The position numbers and the translations under genes are program-made. Shown here piece by piece: positions 9,625 through 18,910 of a stretch of DNA of 64,000 bases. Origin of the DNA: Planococcus citreus (GTDB lineage: Bacteria > Bacillota > Bacilli > Bacillales_A > Planococcaceae); contig NZ_RCCP01000004.1 of the NCBI RefSeq assembly GCF_003664125.1, forward strand, positions 1 through 64,000, read 5' to 3'. The notes beneath the pieces are model-generated. The model was given only the letters and a program-made list of their open reading frames with translations. It did not search any database and was not told the origin of the DNA. How positions within the stretch are numbered: position 1 is the first letter of the stretch; the number at the start of each line of letters is the position of its first letter.

Positions 9625-9815
9625 GCTCCAGGGAGGACGCTTTCCGGAGGGCTCGCATTGAGCCGCTTCGATCGCTGCACAAAACCCCGCCTGCTCAACT
9701 CTCACGATGTTCGAGTTTCGCAAACGAATACGCTCAATACCTTTCGCATATTCGCTTGCAGGGTCTCAATTGTCTCGCTAATCCTCCCGGAGTCGACTCC
9801 CTTCCGCTCCATCTC
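9625..9815. repeat. dispersed palindromic intergenic repeat, copy 1
   Basis: The segment has the layout 'GGACGCTTTCCGGAGGGCTCGC ... TGAGCCGCTTCG ... GCAGGGTCTCAATTGTCTCGC ... CGGAGTCGACTCCCTTCCGC'. The same pattern recurs near 23.9 kb and 42.6 kb. The ends are imperfect inverted copies of each other and could fold into a long stem. No coding potential is convincing. It resembles small repeats known between genes in Bacillales; function unknown. Confidence 0.55.
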
Positions 9816-10570
9816 TAAGTGTAGTACGGAAATCAAATTCAACTATCACTGAAATTAGCAGGAATAGTTTTAGACAGTTTTGTAATTACATAAAGAATAT
9901 CTAATTAACCATCTTTTACACTATCAACTCTAGCTAGGCGTCTTCTTACAGATGAAACAATCAACGGCCATAACGCCACACTCACACATCCCACTAAGCA
10001 TCGACAACCAGTGGGTGCAATAAAAGAAGCTGAAGCTCAGTCGCTCAAAGCAATCAATGAAATCTAATAGCCAAACCGCGCACAGGGGCGAGCCGGAGCA
10101 ATGAGACAAGTGTTCTCCTTGGCTTATTGCGGGAGGCATGCAAAGCGGAAGGCGTTTGTTTTGCGATGAAAAGATCAATGATGAATTCTTCTCAGCCGCT
10201 TGTCCAACTAGCGCCACGAGATTGTCATTAGCTGAAACCTTTACGGCTATTTATCGTCATTTCAAGGGGCTGCGCCGTCAAAAGGTTACCAAGGAATTCA
10301 AAAAGATAGGTTTTGGGGTTTTTGGCACAGATACGCAATGGAAAGCTAGCATGCTTGTCCTCACAGGTTTTCGTGCCGTCTGTAAGTTATTCAGAGCTGA
10401 AAATAGTTAGAAAACATGAGGAGCTATGAACCAGCCGCTGGAAGATGACTGTGCGGATTGTCCTAAGGAAAGTTGTGCGTTGATTGACGGAATTGTATGG
10501 AGCGGTTATGATAAGGAGGTCGGTTTAATGCCGATGCAAAAGGGGGATAGAGGTAAGTGCGAAGGAAACC
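9816..10570. other. gene-free stretch upstream of the glmS ribozyme
   Basis: No open frame here has a credible ribosome-binding site or recognisable protein. A structured segment near 10,080-10,165 (GGGGCGAGCCGGAGCAATGA..., then GCGGGAGGCATGCAAAGCGG) resembles the family of small dispersed repeats. The glmS promoter should lie in the last 150 bases but I cannot single it out. Confidence 0.4.
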
Positions 10571-10766
10571 AATTATAGCGCCTGTACTGAAGAACTCGGA
10601 CGGACCAGTCAGTCTTCAGTAGACGAGGAGGAGGAGTATCGAGATTTCGGCGGATACCTCCCGGCCGCGAAGCCCGGTCGTTATGTGCATGCTTAAAACA
10701 GTCGAGTGATCGATTGGACAACCAGCTTGCACGGGCTCACAACAAAGCGTTTGCGAACGCTTATTT
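10571..10766 (+). ncRNA. glmS ribozyme (glucosamine-6-phosphate riboswitch-ribozyme)
   Basis: The cleavage-site context TATAGCGCC (predicted cut between A10577 and G10578), the core GACGAGGAGGAG, ATTTCGGCGGATACCTCCCG and a downstream hairpin AAGCGTTTGCGAACGCTT-like element match the glmS ribozyme. It lies in the leader of glmS about 35 bases before the start codon. Glucosamine-6-phosphate promotes self-cleavage of the mRNA and lowers GlmS synthesis. Confidence 0.9.
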
Positions 10767-10797
10767 TGACATTTAGAAAATTGGAGGAATATAAATT

Positions 10798-12600
10798 ATG
10801 TGTGGAATTGTCGGGTATATTGGAGAACAGGATTCAAAAGAGATTTTATTGAAAGGCTTGGAGCGTCTGGAGTACCGTGGATATGATTCAGCGGGGATTG
10901 CAGTACGCAACGGCGAAGGCATCAAAGTATTCAAGGAAAAAGGCCGCATTGCAGATTTGCGCGGAGTCGTGGAAGACGATGTAACTGGAAACACAGGAAT
11001 CGGGCATACACGTTGGGCAACGCACGGCAAGCCAAGCAAAGTTAACGCTCACCCGCATCAGAATACATCAGACCGCTTCACGATTGTTCATAACGGCGTT
11101 ATCGAGAACTACCACCACATCCAGCGCGACCATTTGGAAGGCGTGGAAATGGAGTCTGATACGGATACGGAAATCATCGTGCAATTGATCGGCAAATTCG
11201 TTGAGGAAGGCATGACGACACAAGAAGCGTTCAGCAAGGCTTTGAAATTGATGAAAGGCTCGTACGCAATCGCTTTGCTTGATGCAGAAGAAGAGCAGAC
11301 GATCTATGTAGCAAAAAACAAGAGCCCGCTTCTTGTCGGACTTGGCGAGAACTTCAATGTCATCGCATCTGATGCAATGGCGATGCTGCAAGTGACAGAC
11401 CAGTTCGTTGAATTGATGGACAAAGAAGTCGTCATCGTGAAAAAAGAAAGCGTACAGATCTTGACGCTCGACGGCGAAGAAGTGGCACGCGACCCATTCA
11501 CAGCAGAAATCGACATGAGCGATATCGATAAAGGCACATACCCGCATTACATGCTGAAAGAAATCGATGAGCAGCCAGCGGTTATGCGCAAAATCATCCA
11601 AGCTTACCAAGACGAGAATGATCAATTGACGATCGACTCCGGGATTTTGGATGCTTTGGAATCAGCAGACCGCCTGTACATCATTGCTGCAGGCACGAGC
11701 TACCATGCAGGTTTGATCGGCAAGGAATACTTGGAGAAAATGGCAGGCATTCCAGTAGAAGTACATGTAGCGAGCGAATTCGGCTACAACATGCCGCTTC
11801 TTTCTGAAAACCCGTTGTTCATCTTCATTTCCCAGTCCGGCGAAACAGCGGACAGCCGCCAAGTATTGGTGCGCATCAAGGAATTGGGCCATCCATCACT
11901 GACGGTCACTAACGTGGCAGGCTCTACGCTTTCGCGTGAAGCGGACCATACTTTATTGTTGCATGCAGGCCCTGAGATTGCGGTAGCGTCAACAAAAGCG
12001 TATACAGCGCAGTTAGCTGTACTTTCAATCCTTGCAGCAGTAACGGCAGAGCGCCGCGGCCGTGATATCGGTTTCGATTTGGTCCAGGAAATGGGCATCG
12101 TGGCGAACGCCGTGCAAGCACAAGTCGATATGAAAGAAGAACTTGAACAAATCGCAACGGATTATCTTTCGACTACACGCAATTGCTTCTTCATCGGGCG
12201 TTTGATGGATTATTTCGTCGGCCTTGAAGGCGCATTGAAACTGAAAGAAATCTCTTACATCCAAGCAGAAGGCTTTGCTGGCGGGGAACTTAAGCACGGC
12301 ACGATCGCATTGATCGAAGAAGGTACACCGGTCATCGCGCTCGCGACGCAAGAATCCGTTAACTTGAACATCCGCGGAAACGTCAAAGAAGTGGCGGCAC
12401 GCGGCGCAAATACGTGCATCATCTCCATGGAAGGCTTGAATGAAGAAGGCGACAGCCACGTCTTGCCGAAAGTCCATGAATTGTTGACGCCGCTTGTATC
12501 GGTCATCCCGCTTCAGTTGATCAGCTATTATGCTGCTCTACACCGCGATTGCGATGTCGACAAGCCGCGCAACTTGGCAAAATCCGTAACAGTTGAATAA
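10798..12600 (+). CDS. glmS: glutamine--fructose-6-phosphate aminotransferase GlmS
   Basis: 600 residues, exactly the B. subtilis length. The N-terminal glutaminase has the catalytic Cys2 in [17 protein letters not shown] (~res 71-78) and HNGVIENY (~97-104). Two SIS sugar-binding domains follow (~res 285-590), with [11 protein letters not shown] and the C-terminal [13 protein letters not shown]. It makes glucosamine-6-phosphate from fructose-6-phosphate and glutamine, feeding glmM upstream. Expression is controlled by the leader ribozyme. GGAGG precedes the ATG. Confidence 0.98.
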   Translation: MCGIVGYIGEQDSKEILLKGLERLEYRGYDSAGIAVRNGEGIKVFKEKGRIADLRGVVEDDVTGNTGIGHTRWATHGKPSKVNAHPHQNTSDRFTIVHNGVIENYHHIQRDHLEGVEMESDTDTEIIVQLIGKFVEEGMTTQEAFSKALKLMKGSYAIALLDAEEEQTIYVAKNKSPLLVGLGENFNVIASDAMAMLQVTDQFVELMDKEVVIVKKESVQILTLDGEEVARDPFTAEIDMSDIDKGTYPHYMLKEIDEQPAVMRKIIQAYQDENDQLTIDSGILDALESADRLYIIAAGTSYHAGLIGKEYLEKMAGIPVEVHVASEFGYNMPLLSENPLFIFISQSGETADSRQVLVRIKELGHPSLTVTNVAGSTLSREADHTLLLHAGPEIAVASTKAYTAQLAVLSILAAVTAERRGRDIGFDLVQEMGIVANAVQAQVDMKEELEQIATDYLSTTRNCFFIGRLMDYFVGLEGALKLKEISYIQAEGFAGGELKHGTIALIEEGTPVIALATQESVNLNIRGNVKEVAARGANTCIISMEGLNEEGDSHVLPKVHELLTPLVSVIPLQLISYYAALHRDCDVDKPRNLAKSVTVE

Positions 12601-12610
12601 GCAATGAGCG

Positions 12611-12640
12611 AACTCCCGCATCCGTGCGGGGGTTTTTTTA
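12611..12640 (+). terminator. terminator after glmS
   Basis: CTCCCGCA and TGCGGGGG pair around TCCG, followed by a T run. Confidence 0.85.
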
Positions 12641-12742
12641 TTTCCTGGGGAATATATTGGAATCCGCCAAAAGCCGTATCGTTTTTGTCGGGTGTAAAAA
12701 AACGGGGGCATCTATAATGAAAGCAGGAAGGAGGCAGGGAAT

Positions 12743-13618
12743 ATGCTGAAACAAATGAATGAAGCGCTTGCCTATATTGAAGCACATTTGGAAGAGGAGA
12801 TCGACGAACGCGAGCTAGAGCGCATAGCCGGCACGTCCATTTACCATTTTCGCCGGATGTTCTCTTTCCTGTCAGGTTTCACATTGGGCGAGTATATGAG
12901 AAAGCGGCGGCTATCGAATGCCGCAGCGGACTTGCACAGTGGCATGAGCGTGACGGAAGCGGCGTTCAAATATGGCTATGATTCGGCCGATGGATTCTCA
13001 CGTGCTTTCAAGGAGTGGGCAGGAATCAGTCCTTCCACGGTCCAAAAGAGCGGCATGTTGAAGTCGTTCCCAAAATTGACCTTCCAATTAACAATAAAAG
13101 GAGGAGTAGAAATGGAATACCGCATCGAAGAAAAACAGGCGTTCACTATTATCGGAGTGAAAAAACGAGTGGCGATCCAATTCGAAGGGGAAAATGAAGA
13201 GATTATGGCGCTTGCCAAAAGCATCTCAACGGAACAACGTGAGGAAATGCGCAGCTATGCGGATATGGAACCGCTTCAAGTGGTTAATGCTTCGTTCAAT
13301 TTTGACGAGGGGCGAATGGATGAACAAGGCGGTTTGGATCACATGATCGGCTTTTTGACGGCGAAAAATGCCGAGCCTGTTAACGGACTTGATCGAGTCG
13401 AAGTGCCCGCACTTACGTGGGCGGTGTTTACAGCAGAAGGGGAATTTCCCCGGGTGATGCAAGAAACTTGGGGGAAAATCGTCTCCGAATGGCTGCCATC
13501 GTCTGGCTATGAACTGGCCGAAGCACCGGAAATTTCATTTACGGGGGATTTATCAGATCCCGCCCATGTGAAAAGCGAAATTTGGATGGCGGTGAAAAAA
13601 CCGGTTCCAAATGAGTAA
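12743..13618 (+). CDS. AraC-family regulator with GyrI-like effector domain
   Basis: 291 residues. Residues 1-105 hold the AraC/XylS double HTH (ERIAGTSIYHFRRMFSFLSGFTLGEYMRKRRLS and SVTEAAFKYGYDSADGFSRAFKEWAGISP). Residues ~125-290 form an AraC effector-binding/GyrI-like domain starting MEYRIEEKQAFTIIGVKKRV. The same two-domain order is found in B. subtilis YdeE. Such domains bind small hydrophobic or drug-like molecules. AAGGAGG precedes the start. The target genes are not evident from the neighbours. Confidence 0.85.
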   Translation: MLKQMNEALAYIEAHLEEEIDERELERIAGTSIYHFRRMFSFLSGFTLGEYMRKRRLSNAAADLHSGMSVTEAAFKYGYDSADGFSRAFKEWAGISPSTVQKSGMLKSFPKLTFQLTIKGGVEMEYRIEEKQAFTIIGVKKRVAIQFEGENEEIMALAKSISTEQREEMRSYADMEPLQVVNASFNFDEGRMDEQGGLDHMIGFLTAKNAEPVNGLDRVEVPALTWAVFTAEGEFPRVMQETWGKIVSEWLPSSGYELAEAPEISFTGDLSDPAHVKSEIWMAVKKPVPNE

Positions 13619-13755
13619 TAGAATAAGCAGGAACGCACAAAAGAAAGAATATTCAATCTTTTAATTGAAAAGAAATGATTTTTCTCCTATGATGAAAGGG
13701 CATCGAGATCTGCATACATGCGGCACGAGAGGTTCATCATAAAGGAGGCGGAGTT

Positions 13756-14316
13756 ATGACGAAAATAGGCATCATTACCGGCAGCACACGTCCGGGACGC
13801 AATAGCCTGCAAGTGGCGGAATGGGTGAAAGGCATCGCCGACCAGCGCGGCGACGCTGACTACGAACTCGTGGATTTGGCTGAATACAATCTGCCGATGT
13901 ATGCAGAGCCGGTTTCTGCGGCGTATAGCCAGGATTATCAAACTCCTGAAGCCATTCCATGGGCGAAAAAGATTGCGGAGTTGGACGGTTATGTATTCAT
14001 TTGCCCGGAATATAACCATGGCGTTACGTCAGCGTTGAAGAATGCCATCGATTATTTGTACATCGAATGGAACAATAAGGCGGCAGGCATTGTCAGCTAC
14101 GGTTCGGCAGGCGGCGTCCGGGCAGCCGAATCCTTGCGCATCATCATGGCGGAACTGCAAGTGGCCACGGTGAGGGCCCATCCGGCCATGTCCTTGTTTA
14201 CAGATTTCGTGAAAATGAGCGAATTTAAGCCGGCAGCAGTACACGAAAAATCGGTCAATGCCATGCTCGATCAAGTCAATGCCTGGACGAATGCGCTGGA
14301 GCCTTTGCGCAAGTGA
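13756..14316 (+). CDS. NADPH-dependent FMN reductase family protein
   Basis: 186-residue flavodoxin-fold protein. The FMN phosphate loop is GSTRPGRNSLQVAEW (~res 9-23), and the family motif CPEYNHGVTSALKNAIDYL (~83-101) and SYGSAGGVRAAESLR (~111-125) are clear. These enzymes reduce FMN, quinones or azo compounds with NAD(P)H. It starts behind AAGGAGGCGG. It stands alone; the natural substrate cannot be told. Confidence 0.87.
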   Translation: MTKIGIITGSTRPGRNSLQVAEWVKGIADQRGDADYELVDLAEYNLPMYAEPVSAAYSQDYQTPEAIPWAKKIAELDGYVFICPEYNHGVTSALKNAIDYLYIEWNNKAAGIVSYGSAGGVRAAESLRIIMAELQVATVRAHPAMSLFTDFVKMSEFKPAAVHEKSVNAMLDQVNAWTNALEPLRK

Positions 14317-14508
14317 TCATGTGAATAAACTTTTCCACCGAATCCTGGATGAGGAACGCGAACAATAGCGGCCGCATTCGGGATTTTATTGTGGCAGAGT
14401 ATAGATTCCGAAGCCTGGAAAATCTTGCGTTATCGTTTCAACACGAATGGAAGAAAGTGTATCATTAAAATGAACAGCAAAGAGTTTAGCGGGAAAAGAG
14501 GAAATTGA

Positions 14509-15384
14509 GTGGGGAAGATAACAGAAAAAAGAACAAGCAAGCGGGCTAAGAAGATATTGCGGGCACTTGCCGTCATCATCGGCGGTTTCATTACAGCTTA
14601 TGGGCTCGAAGCCGTATTGATTCCGAATAATGTATCGGACGGCGGTGTGACGGGGCTGAGCATCGTCGGTTCACAGCTGACCGGCATGCAGCTCGGGATT
14701 TTAATCGGCTTGCTGAATATCCCGTTCGTCTATCTCGGATACAAACAGATTGGTAAGAGTTTTGCCATCTATTCGGTGATCGGCATTGCCGCTTTGGCAT
14801 ACGGGACGACCATCATGCACCATGTCCCGCCGATTGTCGAAGGCGACTCGCTGCTCGTGACAGTGGTCGGGGGCATCATTATCGGTTTCGGCATGGGGCT
14901 TGCGCTGCGCAACGGTGGCGCGTTGGACGGCATCGATATGCTCGCGGTATTGCTGTCGCGGAAACTGCCGTTTGGCACGAGTGACTTGATTTTATTCCTG
15001 AACTTATTCGTCTTTATCGTCGTGTCGACAGTTTTCGGTTTGCAGGGCGCGTTCTTGTCGGGAATCGCTTATTTCATTGCCTCCAAAGTGATCCATATGG
15101 TGGAGGAAGGCTTGAGCGGTTCGAAGACCTATAAGATCATCACCAGCGAGCCTGAGAATATGGTCGAGACGATCCGCGACCGCTTGGGGCGCAGTGCTAC
15201 ATACAATTTGGTCAAAGGGGCGTATACCAACGAAGACTATAAGGAAATTACGTGCATCATCAACCGCCTCGAAGACAGCAAGATGAAGGAAATCATTTAC
15301 GAAATCGACCCGCAGGCCTTTGTGGCAGTGTATGATGTCGCTGAAGTAAAAGGCGGGAATTTCAAGAAGCGCGATATCCATTAA
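14509..15384 (+). CDS. YitT-family membrane protein (DUF161/DUF2179)
   Basis: 291 residues, five or six membrane helices (~res 12-205, with the repeated pattern GGxGxGLxxxxG such as SDGGVTGLSIVGSQL and GMGLALRNGGALDGID), then a soluble DUF2179 domain (~res 210-285) ending in EIDPQAFVAVYDVAEVKGG. The start is a GTG with GAGGAAA upstream. The function of the family is poorly defined. It is followed 18 bases later by a glyoxalase-fold gene. Confidence 0.85.
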   Translation: MGKITEKRTSKRAKKILRALAVIIGGFITAYGLEAVLIPNNVSDGGVTGLSIVGSQLTGMQLGILIGLLNIPFVYLGYKQIGKSFAIYSVIGIAALAYGTTIMHHVPPIVEGDSLLVTVVGGIIIGFGMGLALRNGGALDGIDMLAVLLSRKLPFGTSDLILFLNLFVFIVVSTVFGLQGAFLSGIAYFIASKVIHMVEEGLSGSKTYKIITSEPENMVETIRDRLGRSATYNLVKGAYTNEDYKEITCIINRLEDSKMKEIIYEIDPQAFVAVYDVAEVKGGNFKKRDIH

Positions 15385-15402
15385 TGAACAGGGGGATTCG
15401 AG

Positions 15403-15780
15403 ATGATCATCGGATTGCATCACGCACAAATCACCATTCCAAAAGGAACGGAAGCGGAAGGAAAAGCGTTTTATTGTGAGCTATTGGGCTTGCAGGAAAT
15501 CGACAAGCCGGATGCTTTGAAAGGGCGCGGCGGCTTTTGGCTCTCAGTCGGCCATCAGGAAGTGCATGTCGGGACTGAAGACGGCGTTGACCGTTTGGCG
15601 ACAAAGGCGCATCTCGCGTATCAAGTGGAAGATATCCGCTATTGGCGCGATCGGCTGGAAGAAAGCGGTGTGGAGATTCTGGAGGCGGTGCCGATTCCGG
15701 GATTTGCGCGTTTTGAGTTCCGTGATCCGTTCGGCAACCGTGTGGAAATGATTCAATCCGTGGAGGAGAGCAACCAATGA
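15403..15780 (+). CDS. VOC-family (glyoxalase/bleomycin-resistance fold) protein
   Basis: 125 residues with two beta-alpha-beta-beta-beta units: GLHHAQITIPKGTEAEGKAFYCELLGLQ at the start and FEFRDPFGNRVEMIQ at the end. His and Glu residues in these strands are the usual metal ligands. It could be a dioxygenase, lyase or drug-binding protein; the substrate is unknown. Its stop overlaps the next start (ATGA), so it is coupled to the acetyltransferase gene. Confidence 0.83.
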   Translation: MIIGLHHAQITIPKGTEAEGKAFYCELLGLQEIDKPDALKGRGGFWLSVGHQEVHVGTEDGVDRLATKAHLAYQVEDIRYWRDRLEESGVEILEAVPIPGFARFEFRDPFGNRVEMIQSVEESNQ

Positions 15781-16199
15781 AAATTATTGCTGGGTCAAAT
15801 CAACAAGACAGTGAATTCATCAGAAAAAAAGTGATCGAACACAATATGAAAAACTTGCCGGACGAGGTCAAGACACCGGTGGAGCATCTGAATTTTGTGC
15901 TGAAAGACGATGACGGGACAATCATGGGCGGCCTCACCGCTACTACGTTCTGGCAGCATTTGCATGTCGATTTTTTGTGGGTGGATGACAGCCTGAGAGG
16001 GCAAGGTCAAGGCAGTGCATTGCTTGAGCAGATGGAGCAGGCGGCGAAAGAAAAAGGTTGCCGCTTGATCACGCTCGATACGTTCAGCTTCCAGGCGCCT
16101 GATTTCTACAAACGAAACGGCTACGAAGTGTTCGGCATGCTTGAAGACCACCCAAAAGGATTCAGCCAGTATTTTCTGCAAAAACGACTAGAGAATTAA
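15777..16199 (+). CDS. GNAT-family N-acetyltransferase
   Basis: 140 residues with the GNAT acetyl-CoA loop in WVDDSLRGQGQGSALLEQMEQAA (~res 61-83, RGQGQG) and the C-terminal FQAPDFYKRNGYEVFGML. It starts inside the stop of the VOC gene. The substrate is unknown. Confidence 0.85.
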   Translation: MKIIAGSNQQDSEFIRKKVIEHNMKNLPDEVKTPVEHLNFVLKDDDGTIMGGLTATTFWQHLHVDFLWVDDSLRGQGQGSALLEQMEQAAKEKGCRLITLDTFSFQAPDFYKRNGYEVFGMLEDHPKGFSQYFLQKRLEN

Positions 16200-16206
16200 A
16201 GCACAA

Positions 16207-16234
16207 GGCCGGCCTGAATGCAGGCTGGTTTTTT
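16207..16234 (+). terminator. terminator after the VOC-GNAT pair
   Basis: CCGGCCTG and CAGGCTGG pair around AATG and are followed by six T residues. Confidence 0.75.
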
Positions 16235-16259
16235 CTATGGAAAAAATTTCATTCACTAA

Positions 16260-16314
16260 CTTGTAATGCAAGGGTTTATCGTTTATGATGATTTTATAAC
16301 ACTTGCATTGCAAG
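16260..16314 (+). promoter_or_regulatory. two palindromic operator-like sites upstream of padR-like gene
   Basis: CTTGTAATGCAAG (16260-16272) and CTTGCATTGCAAG (16302-16314) are near-identical 13-base palindromes with centres 42 bases apart, about four helical turns. They flank the likely promoter region in front of a PadR-family gene. Autoregulation by that protein is an inference. Confidence 0.55.
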
Positions 16315-16340
16315 GTAGCGGAGTGACAAAGAAAGGGTTG

Positions 16341-16679
16341 ATGCGCAAAGTGGCGGATTCTACACAAATGCTCAAAGGGATTTTAGACGGCTGCATCTTG
16401 TCGATTATCGAAGAAGGCGAGATTTACGGCTATGAACTGGCCGAAAAGCTGCAGAGTTACGGGTTTCAATCATTCAGCGAAGGCAGCATCTATCCGCTAT
16501 TATTGCGGATGCAAAAAGAGGGGCTCGTGTCGAGTGTGCAACGGAAATCGACAGCCGGGCCGAAGCGTAAATATTATTCATTAACGGAAGCGGGACAAGC
16601 GGAACTGGAGCAATTTCTTGGGCGCTGGGCTGATTTGAAGCAATCGGTCGATGCGGTCATCACTAAAGGAGGGCAATGA
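16341..16679 (+). CDS. PadR-family transcriptional regulator
   Basis: About 112 residues of the PadR winged helix: LKGILDGCILSIIEEGEIYGYELAEKLQ (res ~11-38), GSIYPLLLRMQKEGLV and the wing RKYYSLTEAGQAEL. The ATG behind AAAGGG is used; an in-frame GTG six codons upstream is possible. The next gene, a membrane protein with a HAAS-type N-terminus, starts two bases after the stop. PadR plus HAAS-protein pairs are common in Firmicutes and the regulator probably controls its own operon. Confidence 0.85.
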   Translation: MRKVADSTQMLKGILDGCILSIIEEGEIYGYELAEKLQSYGFQSFSEGSIYPLLLRMQKEGLVSSVQRKSTAGPKRKYYSLTEAGQAELEQFLGRWADLKQSVDAVITKGGQ

Positions 16680-16680
16680 T

Positions 16681-17439
16681 ATGCTATCTGCAAAATCTGA
16701 ACAATTCCTGATTGAACTGCGCATGTATTTGGTGCAGCGGGGAAAAAGCGATGAGGACATCAACGAAGTGGTTGATGAACTAGAAAGCCATTTGATCGAA
16801 TCGGAGAAACACGGCAAAAGTGTCGAGAGCATCGTCGGGAAAAACCCGAAACAGTATATGAAGAGCATCGGGGCGACGCTGCCGATTGCGGCGAAAGAAT
16901 TGATGGTCCTCATTCCAGCGACGGTGTTGGTGATTCTCGCGTATTTGGCATACATCCCGGCTTTGTCAGGGGATTTCAACTTATCGCAAACGGTGCTTTG
17001 GGGCATCATTCCTGTCGTCTTGAGCCTTGCGATCTACAGTTCCCTGATTTTCAAAGTGTTTCCGAAGTTCCACGATCAGCCGGTGAAGCTCGGCGTGATC
17101 GCGGTGGCTGTTTCGATTTTGGTCATCGGCTTCTGGGTGGTATTTTATTTGTGGATGGTTCCGGAGTCTACATCAGCTTATTTTACGGCAACGGCTGAAC
17201 AGAATTATATGATTGTCGCCGTCTGCCTTGTCGCGTTTATCGCCTATGCGCTGTACACGAAATCCTGGATTACCATTATCGTCGCGGCATTGATGAGTGC
17301 GGGGCCGCTTGCGGAAAAATGGATCCCACAGGATGTAAATGAAGATCCGCTATACATCGCCATGACTATCGGGATTTTCGCCTTGATCGGCATTGCCTTC
17401 ATCTGGTGGTTGATGCGAAAAAGGCATAAAACGGCTTAA
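16681..17439 (+). CDS. HAAS-domain membrane protein paired with PadR
   Basis: 252 residues. A cytoplasmic N-terminal helical domain (~res 1-65, with SEQFLIELRMYLVQRGKSDEDINEVVDELESHL) matches HAAS/DUF1700-type domains that accompany PadR regulators. About six membrane helices follow from residue 75 to the end. GGAGGG precedes the ATG. The role is unknown; a membrane-stress or permeability sensor linked to the PadR protein is possible. Confidence 0.7.
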   Translation: MLSAKSEQFLIELRMYLVQRGKSDEDINEVVDELESHLIESEKHGKSVESIVGKNPKQYMKSIGATLPIAAKELMVLIPATVLVILAYLAYIPALSGDFNLSQTVLWGIIPVVLSLAIYSSLIFKVFPKFHDQPVKLGVIAVAVSILVIGFWVVFYLWMVPESTSAYFTATAEQNYMIVAVCLVAFIAYALYTKSWITIIVAALMSAGPLAEKWIPQDVNEDPLYIAMTIGIFALIGIAFIWWLMRKRHKTA

Positions 17440-17447
17440 GCCATGAG

Positions 17448-18494
17448 TTAGGTAGAAGGCTTATCTTCACTATGGATGTCGCCGACTAGTTCTTCGAGCA
17501 AGTCTTCCAAGGTGATGAGGCCGGCCGTTCCGCCGTATTCATCGAGCACGATGGCTAAATGATTATGGCTTTTCTGCATTTCCAGGAACACTTCATCAAT
17601 TCCGCGCTTTTCGAATACAAAATGGGGCGCCCGCATGATTTGTCGGATATCGAAGGCTGGCTGTGGCGAATTTTCCCGATAGCGAAATAAATCCTTAATG
17701 TGGATACTGCCGATCATATGGTCTCTATCAGCCTGATAGACCGGGAATTTGGAGAAAGGGTGCAGCGTGGCGAGGCGCACGATATCGTCGAGCGAATCGT
17801 CGGCAGAGATGGCGATGATGTCTGTCCGGTGAACCATGATGTCTTCGATGGCTTTGTCGTTGAATTCAAACGCACGCGTAATGATGAATTGTTCCATGTC
17901 TTCGATGGTGCCTTTTTCCTTGCCGGCTTCGAGCATCAGCCGGATTTCTTCTTCTGTTTCTTCCGGCACGGGTTGATGGGGGTCGATGCCAAACAGGCGA
18001 ATTACCGCATTGGTTGACCAGGAAAGAATGGTGACGAATGGACTGGTGAGGATCGCGAGCATACGAAGCGGATAGATCAGTGCCATTGCAATGGGCTCCG
18101 GTTTTTGCAGGGCGAGGCGTTTGGGCACCAATTCGCCGAAGACGAGCGTGAAATAAGACAGCAGCAAGGTGATGAAAATCAGGGACGTGATTTGCACGAT
18201 ACCGGGTGATACCGGAAGTGCCGTGGCTTGGACATAAAGCGACAATTCATCTGCAAAACTGTCCGCAGCGAAGGCACTCGCCAAAAAACCTGCGAGCGTA
18301 ATGCCGATCTGGATCGTTGCGAGGAACTGGCTCGGCTGCGACAGCATGGCGTCGATTAGCCGGGCTTTTTTATTGCCTGACTCGGCCATCTTCTTGATCT
18401 TGTAGTCATTCAATGAAATCAACGCGATTTCAGACGCCGCAAACAAGGCGTTGGCGAAAATCAATGCAATCAATACTCCAAGTGCCCATCCCAT
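17448..18494 (-). CDS. CNNM/HlyC-CorC family protein (DUF21 plus CBS pair)
   Basis: 348 residues: a DUF21/CNNM transmembrane domain (~res 1-185) beginning VLIALIFANALFAASEIALISL, then a tandem CBS pair (~res 205-335) with HRTDIIAISADDSLDDIV and GTAGLITLEDLLEELVGDI. The family moves or regulates Mg or Co ions. The protein ends right after the CBS pair, so the usual C-terminal CorC/HlyC domain is missing. AAGGAGG lies 10 bases before the chosen ATG; a GTG one codon earlier is also possible. Confidence 0.85.
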   Translation of the reverse strand: MGWALGVLIALIFANALFAASEIALISLNDYKIKKMAESGNKKARLIDAMLSQPSQFLATIQIGITLAGFLASAFAADSFADELSLYVQATALPVSPGIVQITSLIFITLLLSYFTLVFGELVPKRLALQKPEPIAMALIYPLRMLAILTSPFVTILSWSTNAVIRLFGIDPHQPVPEETEEEIRLMLEAGKEKGTIEDMEQFIITRAFEFNDKAIEDIMVHRTDIIAISADDSLDDIVRLATLHPFSKFPVYQADRDHMIGSIHIKDLFRYRENSPQPAFDIRQIMRAPHFVFEKRGIDEVFLEMQKSHNHLAIVLDEYGGTAGLITLEDLLEELVGDIHSEDKPST

Positions 18495-18751
18495 CACTTG
18501 AAAACCTCCTTTTGATTGAGAGATCAAAAGCAATTTGAACCTTGAAACGGATGAATAATAGTTTATAAGCCCAGTTTAGCTGAAACTCAACAAAAACTCT
18601 CAGTTGACACCATTAAAGTTTCAGGAGAAAGCAATTCAGAAACCTTTTGCATATGGCTACGTTCATCTGCTCGAATTTCCCATGCATTCACAGTAGCTTT
18701 TTACTTTTTTTGTGCTATACTTTTTGTAACAACTCAATAGACCTTGACATC

Positions 18752-18885
18752 ACGTCAAAGGGGAGTAGCTATGGGGAAACCTATTTCACAGTCGTCATTA
18801 CATGGACCCGTTCCATCGGTTGTGATAGCAAAATCATTTTGCTTAGCAAGACCTTTGCCTTCTATAGGCAGGGGTCTTTTTTGTT
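18752..18885 (+). ncRNA. yybP-ykoY manganese riboswitch with terminator
   Basis: The aptamer landmarks AAAGGGGAGTAGC, CGTCATT and GCAAGACCTTTGCC are present in the expected order. The 3' part forms a 12-bp terminator stem (18849-18860 with 18866-18877) followed by a T run. In this class manganese binding prevents termination. It lies directly upstream of a TerC-family gene, the usual partner. Confidence 0.88.
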
Positions 18886-18910
18886 GTCAAATTCAAGGAG
18901 GTTTTTTTCA

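Noticed and set aside
10138-10410. A 90-codon open frame in the gap before glmS
   Set aside because: It lacks a ribosome-binding site, resembles no protein and overlaps repeat-like sequence.
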